From contig CARTQV010000029.1 in assembly GCA_949070545.1 (NCBI GenBank), positions 1 to 9,315 of the forward strand: 9,315 nucleotides of DNA, given 5' to 3'. The stretch comes from an uncultured Candidatus Saccharibacteria bacterium. Its GTDB lineage: Bacteria > Patescibacteriota > Saccharimonadia > Saccharimonadales > Saccharimonadaceae. The number at the start of each line of letters is the position of its first letter. Positions within the stretch are counted from its first letter, which is position 1. The notes under the pieces were generated by a model. The model did not search any database. It was not told the DNA's origin and saw nothing but the letters and a program-made list of their open reading frames with translations. Both the position numbers and the translations under genes were made by a program. This document shows positions 5,334-9,315 of the stretch, one piece after another.

Positions 5334-5617
5334 TTTTACCTCTCTTATCTTTTACCTAAATTGATCGCTCCTCTCCCTCGCAGCCAAAGAGGAACGACCT
5401 AGTAAACCGCCAAATAGAAATAGGAGTTCTATGACGATCTTTGACGGCTCGCTAGGCTATGATGCGACAGCTATATTCACTGCCCGTTGAGAGTACATCA
5501 TAGTCATAAGTGTTAATTGGGAGATGGTTTTAGATGGTGGCACGGTCTAAACGGCTATGGGTCGGTAGCTACCAAAGATTTTTTCCGTAACCTCCCATAG
5601 CACCACCAAAATCATTA
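5334..5617. other. Gene-free stretch with several inverted repeats
   Basis: No convincing coding frame lies between the 55-residue gene and the HTH/anchor gene; the longest leftward frame with ATG is 22 codons and has no well-placed ribosome site. The stretch holds a long imperfect hairpin (5524-5615, listed separately), an 8-bp inverted repeat CTATGATG 5457-5464 with CATCATAG 5496-5503, and a 6-bp hairpin ATAGAA-TTCTAT at 5414-5432. I see no clear promoter; TATGAT on the minus strand near 5496 lacks a -35. It may act as a leader, a structured RNA, an origin or an operator region. Confidence 0.6.
5524..5615. ncRNA. Candidate structured RNA or DNA element (92-bp hairpin)
   Basis: Three nested pairings close one long arm: ATGGTTT 5524-5530 with AAATCAT 5609-5615 (one G-T pair on the plus strand), TGGTGG 5535-5540 with CCACCA 5603-5608, and GCTATGGG 5554-5561 with CCCATAGC 5594-5601 (perfect). 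Inside lies a perfect 10-bp palindrome GGTAGCTACC at 5564-5573. No T-run follows on either strand, so it is not an ordinary terminator. The single wobble slightly favours a plus-strand RNA, while the genes suggest a minus-strand leader. Strand is left open. Confidence 0.45.
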
Positions 5618-5785
5618 CTACTCTGCGTCCTCCCAGTCGTCGAGTAATTCCTCGAGCGTGTGATAATGCATCACAATATTGCTTGCTCCTACTTGCGTAG
5701 CAATCGCAAAGATGCGGATACCACCTTCGTATTCTTCGCTTCTAACACGATATTCACAGTTAGTGCTCCGATTCCTGAGTAACAT
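5618..5785 (-). CDS. Small acidic protein, 55 residues, overlapping bet
   Basis: The gene starts at ATG 5783-5785 inside the last codons of bet (26-bp overlap), with GGGAGGAG about 9 nt upstream, and ends TAG at 5618-5620. The product begins with a basic strand (CEYRVRSEEYEGG), continues IRIFAIATQVGASNIVMHYH and ends with a very acidic helix LEELLDDWEDAE. This is a compact beta-hairpin-plus-helix pattern with a plausible amphipathic, protein-like composition. No family is recognised. Lying directly after the nuclease-motor and bet genes, it may belong to the recombination unit, for example as a modulator; that is inference from position. The overlap is longer than elsewhere in this genome, which lowers certainty about the exact start. 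Confidence 0.68.
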   Translation of the reverse strand: MLLRNRSTNCEYRVRSEEYEGGIRIFAIATQVGASNIVMHYHTLEELLDDWEDAE

Positions 5786-6446
5786 TTTCGTTCTCCTCCC
5801 TATCTTCTAAACGAAGAATTTTATCATCATCGCTGGTTATCTCTTCCTCTACATATATTCCACCCAGTCCGAAGCTTGCTCGTATGGCATTTGCCTCTGC
5901 ACATTTTGCAAGCATAACACGCGGCATTTTGCTCCATTGTGCGGTTGTAGTGCCATCCTTTTTATGTTGCTCAAACTCTTCCATATAAGCAGTAAACTCA
6001 CCGACTTTTTGAATGTGGTTTGGATCAGAAAAATAACCAAAGACCTCTACGGTTGCACTATCAAGCTTTGTTTTGGCGTCATCGGCATATTCATAAATGG
6101 CTTTACCCGTATATGCATATGTTGGCATTTTTGCTTGTCGAGCTAATCTACGGAGCCCATGAATGCTTGGTATTGGGACCAGTTTTTCCACCATCTGTCC
6201 GCCCTGTTTTGTGAATTGGTATGTTGCATAAATATCATTCTTAAGCGGATTTAGACCATATTGTTTAGCTATCAGTAAAAAGAAGGCTAGATCTTCGAGC
6301 GGACGAGGTCGCCCCATTCTATCAACGCCAAGTAGGTTTTTGTGGATATTACCAACGAGTTTTGTTTTATTGAGTCCTTCTCCCCATTTGCCAACATAGC
6401 TGGCCATTTCTGAATATTTTTTCTTAATCTCTGGTGTAATTGCCAT
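5760..6446 (-). CDS. bet: Single-strand annealing protein, Bet/RecT family
   Basis: This 228-residue protein would bind the single-stranded DNA left by resection and anneal it to a complement, as Red-beta and RecT do. Family marks are FFLLIAKQYGLNPLKNDIYA at 55-74, a LVPIPSIHGLRRLA stretch at 89-102 (the beta strand and helix of the RecT core), GEFTAYM at 149-155, and WSKMPRVMLAKCAEANAIRASFG with GGIYVEEE at 171-202, matching Red-beta's 'W..P.rML..Ka...aaR.aFg..GiY..dE'. The length fits (Red-beta 261, RecT 269), with a short acidic tail instead of a long C-terminal domain. The ATG at 6444-6446 lies 1 nt after the stop of the nuclease-motor gene and has AGGAG 6 nt upstream, so the two are surely co-expressed. 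Family call is firm. Confidence 0.93.
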   Translation of the reverse strand: MAITPEIKKKYSEMASYVGKWGEGLNKTKLVGNIHKNLLGVDRMGRPRPLEDLAFFLLIAKQYGLNPLKNDIYATYQFTKQGGQMVEKLVPIPSIHGLRRLARQAKMPTYAYTGKAIYEYADDAKTKLDSATVEVFGYFSDPNHIQKVGEFTAYMEEFEQHKKDGTTTAQWSKMPRVMLAKCAEANAIRASFGLGGIYVEEEITSDDDKILRLEDREENENVTQESEH

Positions 6447-6447
6447 A

Positions 6448-8241
6448 TTATTCTCCTATTGGTGCGAAGCACTGCACCCTTACTGGTTTAATTTTTCCTG
6501 AACCAAGATAAAGCATGTCTCCTTTGCCAAGTAACTTTTCTCCGCCGGCCTCATCAAGCACAATCTCTGAATTCCTAGCCGTAGATACACGCAGGCAAGC
6601 TTTTACGGGGCAATTAGCCTTGATAATGGGTGATACAATATCGGCACTAGGTCTCTGCGTAGCAATAATTACATTTATGTCGGCAGCCCGTGCTTTTTGG
6701 AGTAGACGGCAAAGGTTTTGCTCAAACTCTTTATGCTCGTCTCTTCCTAGGCCCATAATTAAATCGGCATATTCGTCAATAATAAGAACCTTGCGTTTGC
6801 CATTCTTGACCCGTTTTTGATAACGCTGATCCATAAGTCTTACGAGATGCGATACATACGCGATAGCTTCATCACGCTCTGTAAGAACATCGCAATTTTT
6901 ACCGTCAAGATCAATAAAATCAATCATTTTGCAATCTACTACTGATACATCACAACCCTCAATGCTGTTAATAATATTCTTGATAAATACTGATTTTCCG
7001 GACCCAGTCTGACCACCAATCAGCATATGAGGCATTTTTGCAATATTGTCATAGATTACTTGATTTTGAGTATCGATTCCTATCGGGACGATCGTTCCTT
7101 TTGAATGCTCGCTACAGACTGGGAATGTCTGTTCTTTTGGGACCTCGATGCCTACCGTTTGCGTGCCATAAATTGGAGCAATAATCCTAACTGCCTCCGA
7201 TCCAAGAGCAAGTGCTAAATCGTCACCAAGCTTTGCGATTTTGCTCATTGGCACGCCACGATTTGGGCGTAGCTTGTAAGTTTCTACGGCATGGCTACTG
7301 ACAACTTCATCAATCTTGCCGCCGATACCGAATTCTGCAAGATTTGCCATAATGCGTTCTGTTTCTGTTCCATTACTTTCTACGATATTTTCTGCGACGA
7401 CTGTGTTAACCGGTGAGAATTTGGCTTTTTGCTCAGTTGCGTGCACTGTTCTGATCGTTGTGCCAGCTATTTGTGCATAAATTTCTACAGAGCGTGCTCC
7501 GTTAAGCAAATCGCTCGGGTTAGGAAAATACTTGGCTTCCGGATCGGAAACATATGTATAGACATCTTTAACGATACGGCCAACAGTATCATTGGCCTCC
7601 ATAATCTGTTCACGCGTCAGAACATAGCTCTTGATTTGTGGAGAATTATCACGGTTTACCGATTTCTTTATTTCGTCAAAGACGACTCTTGTAATCGGCT
7701 TGCCATATTCTAGTTCTGCTAATAAAGTATAGATCCAAGCTTGAAATACATATTTGTAGTTTTCCGTATTCTCATTAGAGTAGCTAATAACGGTTTTCCA
7801 GTCGCGAATTTCTAGTGTTCCATCCCCTAAATCGCGTACGAGATCTATTTTACCTTTTAGCGGGACCTTTTTACCGGAAATTGATACATCTGCTTGTAAT
7901 TTAGCTTCAATGGCGACTAGATTAGTATAAGCTGGCAGTTCTGCTATGACCGTTTTAGCCAATGCTTCGTAATCTTTCAGCATTTTTTCGCGTGATCCTG
8001 TCTTGCCATATTCGATTTCGTAATCAGCTACATTATCAATTTCCTCGATACCAGCTTGCATGGCCTTTTCAATTGGCTCGCCCTTAAGTCGGAGTTCAAT
8101 CATTTTATGTATCGCCGAACCGACCACCATCGACGGGTTCATTGGGTCGTCGTATACTCTGGCAATATAACGCTTTTTGAACTGGATTTGGTTGTTTAAG
8201 AAGCACATGATTGCAGAATGCGAGAGTACTATATCTTGCAT
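6448..8241 (-). CDS. Fusion of RecB/Cas4-type nuclease and FtsK-type DNA translocase
   Basis: One 597-residue chain joins two enzymes. The N-terminal part (about 1-235) is a PD-(D/E)XK nuclease of the RecB/Cas4-like PDDEXK_1 type: SHSAIMCFL at 7-15, GSAIH at 41-45, E112, GKID at 130-133 (D133), the catalytic DWK at 147-149 and QAWIY at 167-171. After a linker (about 235-290), residues 291-370 match the FtsK/SpoIIIE region before the motor (RPNRGVPMSKIAKLGDDLAL, then IAPIYGTQTVGIEVP). The motor has Walker A GGQTGSGKS at 409-417, Walker B VLIIDEYADL at 485-494, IIATQRPS at 525-532, and LRVS followed by GGEKLLGKGDML to 577. It ends there, without the FtsK gamma DNA-reading domain and without membrane helices. 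The ATG at 8239-8241 follows GGAGG by 6 nt and directly abuts the upstream stop. Beside bet, it most likely resects DNA ends by pumping duplex DNA into its own nuclease; this role is inferred. Confidence 0.92.
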   Translation of the reverse strand: MQDIVLSHSAIMCFLNNQIQFKKRYIARVYDDPMNPSMVVGSAIHKMIELRLKGEPIEKAMQAGIEEIDNVADYEIEYGKTGSREKMLKDYEALAKTVIAELPAYTNLVAIEAKLQADVSISGKKVPLKGKIDLVRDLGDGTLEIRDWKTVISYSNENTENYKYVFQAWIYTLLAELEYGKPITRVVFDEIKKSVNRDNSPQIKSYVLTREQIMEANDTVGRIVKDVYTYVSDPEAKYFPNPSDLLNGARSVEIYAQIAGTTIRTVHATEQKAKFSPVNTVVAENIVESNGTETERIMANLAEFGIGGKIDEVVSSHAVETYKLRPNRGVPMSKIAKLGDDLALALGSEAVRIIAPIYGTQTVGIEVPKEQTFPVCSEHSKGTIVPIGIDTQNQVIYDNIAKMPHMLIGGQTGSGKSVFIKNIINSIEGCDVSVVDCKMIDFIDLDGKNCDVLTERDEAIAYVSHLVRLMDQRYQKRVKNGKRKVLIIDEYADLIMGLGRDEHKEFEQNLCRLLQKARAADINVIIATQRPSADIVSPIIKANCPVKACLRVSTARNSEIVLDEAGGEKLLGKGDMLYLGSGKIKPVRVQCFAPIGE

Positions 8242-8535
8242 CTACCACCTCCCCGCCTGTGCATCCCTTAAAGCCATCTCTCGATCTCGGCAATACTCTG
8301 TTGTCTCCTGAATTTCAGATTGAACTTCGGCAACGATGTCATTCCAAATCGGCTCGACAAGCTTTTTTGCCAAATTATCAGCTACGGCATCTTTCACTCC
8401 AAAATCTTCCCATAGCATTTCGGCCACTGCAACGATGATGGCGTCGTAATCGCAAACATCGGCAAGTAAATAATCTTTTATAACTTTCTTTGTCGCTTCC
8501 AACATTTGGCTTTCGCGACTTTGACTTTTTTTCAT
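8242..8535 (-). CDS. Acidic helical protein, 97 residues, unknown
   Basis: I do not recognise this protein. It is strongly helical: residues 10-25 (QMLEATKKVIKDYLLA), 28-46 (with AIIVAVAEMLWEDF) and 48-80 (a long amphipathic run AVADNLAKKLVEPIWNDIVAEVQSEIQETTE), followed by a polar tail REMALRDAQAGRW. The composition suits a small helical bundle or an oligomerising adaptor; no membrane helix or DNA-binding motif is visible. The ATG at 8533-8535 overlaps the upstream stop as TAATG with AGGAG about 10 nt ahead, and its TAG directly abuts the ATG of the nuclease-motor fusion. The ribosome site of that fusion lies inside its last codons. Strict coupling suggests a related task, perhaps a partner of the fusion enzyme, but this is only positional. 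Confidence 0.78.
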   Translation of the reverse strand: MKKSQSRESQMLEATKKVIKDYLLADVCDYDAIIVAVAEMLWEDFGVKDAVADNLAKKLVEPIWNDIVAEVQSEIQETTEYCRDREMALRDAQAGRW

Positions 8536-8762
8536 TAAAATAATCTCCTAAAGCCCTCGTCAAAAAATAACAGGAATAATATGATTCCTAATGCGATAAA
8601 TCCGAGACTTTCGTTTAAGTTAATATAAGCGGCAAATAAAAAGGCCCCGCCAAACCCTAGTAGAAACACCGTAATCTTTTTAAGAGGTGGTGCTTCTGCC
8701 TCCGGCAAAATGATTATGGTATTTTCGTGTTTTATTTCTTTATTACAGTTTTCTCCGTTCAT
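8535..8762 (-). CDS. Small two-helix membrane protein, 75 residues
   Basis: This is the first gene of the leftward recombination block. A polar N-terminus of about 28 residues is followed by two hydrophobic segments, about 30-48 (ITVFLLGFGGAFLFAAYI) and 53-67 (LGFIALGIILFLLFF), and a basic end (EGFRRLF). Lysines before the first helix and arginines after the second suggest that both ends are cytoplasmic. I chose ATG 8760-8762 because AGGAG lies 6 nt upstream; the longer in-frame version uses TTG and has no ribosome site. The stop overlaps the next gene by 1 nt. Unknown family; a membrane protein at the head of an early operon could alter the host envelope, block superinfection or anchor replication, none of which the sequence shows. 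Confidence 0.75.
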   Translation of the reverse strand: MNGENCNKEIKHENTIIILPEAEAPPLKKITVFLLGFGGAFLFAAYINLNESLGFIALGIILFLLFFDEGFRRLF

Positions 8763-8829
8763 GATGTTCTCCTTTTTGTTTTTGTGATTATCGCCTCGAT
8801 GGTAAGCATAGATATGAAAAAGCAAAAAT

Positions 8830-8898
8830 ATTAGCCGGAGTATTCAATGGCACGCTTATTCACGGCGTAAAGTCTATGCCAACCATTGAGGCGGCAAT
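8830..8898 (-). promoter_or_regulatory. Nested hairpin in the leader of the recombination operon
   Basis: ATTAGCCG at 8830-8837 pairs with CGGCAAT at 8892-8898 (one bulge), CAATGG 8845-8850 with CCATTG 8883-8888, and ACGC 8852-8855 with GCGT 8865-8868. TGGCA/TGCCA at 8848-8852 and 8877-8881 offer an alternative pairing. On the minus strand the arm is followed by ATATTTTTGCTTTTT, so it could act as an attenuator, but it lies only about 68 nt before the first gene and the T-runs are interrupted. Confidence 0.4.
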
Positions 8899-8966
8899 CT
8901 TTTTTATAAAAGCAAGTAGTGATATGCCCGTATGTCCATAGGCTCAAAAAAAACAATACTTAACCT

Positions 8967-9072
8967 GACTCCATAGACATATCGCTACTCAAATAAACTT
9001 CAAGCGATTCTTCCCAAATTGTTAAAATCCGTATTAGGGACTAACACTTTGGCTTTTTGATTCTATGGAGCC
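8967..9072 (-). ncRNA. Candidate three-way-junction RNA
   Basis: A 10-bp outer stem (8967-8976 with 9063-9072) encloses two hairpins: ATCGCT 8981-8986 with AGCGAT 9003-9008, and a 7-bp stem 9031-9037 with 9041-9047 around a 3-nt loop. Both the outer stem and the 7-bp hairpin contain one position that is a G-U pair on the minus strand but an A-C mismatch on the plus strand. That points to a minus-strand RNA, the same direction as the genes. A T8 run (8953-8946) follows about 13 nt after the outer stem. No known RNA family is recognised. Confidence 0.45.
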
Positions 9073-9115
9073 ATTAAGGTGACTATGCGGTAGCACTAAA
9101 AGCCCCACTAGAACC

Positions 9116-9139
9116 AAAAAACCACGATTTCTCGTGGTT
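9116..9139 (-). terminator. Intrinsic terminator with GAAA loop
   Basis: On the minus strand, AACCACGA (9139-9132) pairs perfectly with TCGTGGTT (9127-9120) around a GAAA loop and runs into T6 ending at 9116. This is a strong rho-independent terminator for leftward transcription. It lies 110 nt beyond the stop of the partial gene at the right edge, so it may end that operon. It also lies about 35 nt downstream of the predicted start of the extended -10 promoter, so it may instead work as a promoter-proximal attenuator. Confidence 0.85.
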
Positions 9140-9179
9140 AGGCGTTTAATCAAATAATAAGTTTTCGTTGAGTTCGGTT

Positions 9180-9188
9180 ATTATAGCA
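9180..9188 (-). promoter_or_regulatory. Extended -10 promoter, leftward
   Basis: The minus strand reads TGC followed by a perfect TATAAT (9185-9180), an extended -10 element. The -35 position, 17 bp upstream, falls inside the 18-bp direct repeats and does not match TTGACA, so the promoter may depend on the extended motif or on a protein bound to the repeats. The predicted start is near 9173. The only genes downstream on this strand are those of the recombination block, beyond the terminator at 9139-9116. Confidence 0.55.
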
Positions 9189-9193
9189 TAATT

Positions 9194-9237
9194 CTTTCTT
9201 CATATCTCTTGCTTTCTTCATATCTCTTGCTTTCTTC
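9194..9237. repeat. Two perfect 18-bp direct repeats plus a partial third
   Basis: The unit CTTTCTTCATATCTCTTG occurs at 9194-9211 and again, exactly, at 9212-9229; an 8-base start of a third copy (CTTTCTTC) follows at 9230-9237. The copies lie directly upstream of, and overlap the -35 position of, the leftward promoter at 9180-9188. This spacing suits binding sites for a regulator, or iterons of an origin, but two units are few for an iteron array. Confidence 0.9.
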
Positions 9238-9249
9238 CTAGCTTAGTAG

Positions 9250-9315
9250 TTAAGTTTGGGAGGCACGTTTCTTGTTAAGTCTTAGTTCTACTTCAGGGAC
9301 GGGTTCCTCGTTCCC
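9250..9315 (-). CDS. C-terminal end of an upstream gene (partial)
   Basis: Only the last 21 codons are in the window, ending TAA at 9250-9252. The residues (GNEEPVPEVELRLNKKRASQT) have a natural acidic-to-basic tail composition. The two other minus-strand frames close within this stretch, while this one is open to the edge and is followed by non-coding DNA with a terminator 110 nt on. It is probably the end of a leftward gene like all the others. Nothing can be said about its function, and a frame this short could be chance. Confidence 0.45.
   Translation of the reverse strand, partial: GNEEPVPEVELRLNKKRASQT

Larger units (their letters stand above)
8763..9249. other. Gene-free leader region rich in secondary structure
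   Basis: This nearly 490-bp stretch has no open frame with credible signals on either strand; the best, a 21-codon plus-strand frame at 8876-8941, lacks a ribosome site. It holds, from right to left, two 18-bp direct repeats, an extended -10 promoter, an intrinsic terminator, a multibranched inverted-repeat structure, a T8 run on the minus strand (8953-8946) and a nested hairpin just before the membrane-protein gene. This looks like a control region or origin for the leftward genes, possibly with a non-coding RNA. Confidence 0.65.

Noticed and set aside
5547..5615. 22-codon leftward frame starting directly after the 55-residue gene
   Set aside because: The nearest GGGAGG is about 15 nt away, and the sequence is occupied by the long hairpin. 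A leader peptide cannot be excluded but is not supported.
8763..8825. Extension of the 75-residue membrane protein to a TTG 63 bp upstream
   Set aside because: There is no ribosome site at the TTG, while AGGAG sits 6 nt before the ATG at 8762.
8903..8908. TATAAA on the minus strand as a second promoter for the recombination operon
   Set aside because: It has no -35 match and no TG extension, and the surrounding A/T runs make such a match expected by chance.
8876..8941. 21-codon plus-strand frame in the leader region
   Set aside because: It has no ribosome site, opposes every other gene and overlaps the nested hairpin.
9194..9237. Direct repeats as a CRISPR remnant
   Set aside because: The copies are immediately adjacent with no spacers, the unit is 18 bp, and no cas gene is present.
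1..9315. Alternative genetic code (TGA or TAG reassigned)
   Set aside because: TGA, TAA and TAG all end genes at exact overlaps with the next start, and none occurs inside the well-identified proteins.
1..9315. tRNA genes or insertion sequences
   Set aside because: I found no cloverleaf with acceptor and T-arm consensus in the gene-free stretches, and no transposase or terminal inverted repeats with target duplications.

Overview
The window reads as part of a double-stranded DNA phage or integrated prophage. It carries a PBSX-type large and small terminase pair, a RusA resolvase, a phage N6-adenine methyltransferase, two YopX-family proteins, a DUF4406 protein and a Bet/RecT annealing protein. 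Every gene I can support is on the minus strand, so transcription runs from right to left. The standard stop code applies: TGA is used as a stop, repeatedly in ATGA and GTGA overlaps. Starts are mostly preceded by strong GGAGG-type Shine-Dalgarno sites. Base composition looks moderately AT-rich by eye. The host cannot be named from this sequence; the family mix is commonest in phages of Gram-positive-type hosts, but that is only a leaning.

Right end (9315 to 8763): the last 21 codons of an upstream gene, then a gene-free stretch with 18-bp direct repeats, an extended -10 promoter, an intrinsic terminator and two elaborate inverted-repeat structures. Replication/recombination block (8762 to 5618): a two-helix membrane protein, a small acidic helical protein, a 597-residue fusion of a RecB/Cas4-type PD-(D/E)XK nuclease with an FtsK-type hexameric translocase, a Bet-like single-strand annealing protein 1 nt downstream, and a 55-residue protein overlapping the end of bet. 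The fusion plus Bet looks like a self-contained end-resection and annealing system in which a motor-driven nuclease takes the place of an Exo-type nuclease. It is the most interesting item here.

A structured gene-free stretch (5617 to 5334) precedes a tightly packed accessory block (5333 to 1646). Most of its genes overlap by 1 to 11 bp. It holds a DNA-binding-like protein with a C-terminal membrane anchor, a 78-residue unknown, YopX copy 2, two very small membrane proteins, a 75-residue unknown, DUF4406, a 55-residue protein, YopX copy 1, a small helix-turn-helix protein related to the membrane-anchored one, the methyltransferase (with a 9-G tract), an unknown, and RusA.

A 239-bp gap (1645 to 1407) with a clear intrinsic terminator 24 nt before the terS start separates early/middle genes from the packaging genes. 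terS and terL follow; terL runs off the left edge of the window. The terminator implies that the late genes need readthrough or antitermination, or that a promoter lies just in front of it.
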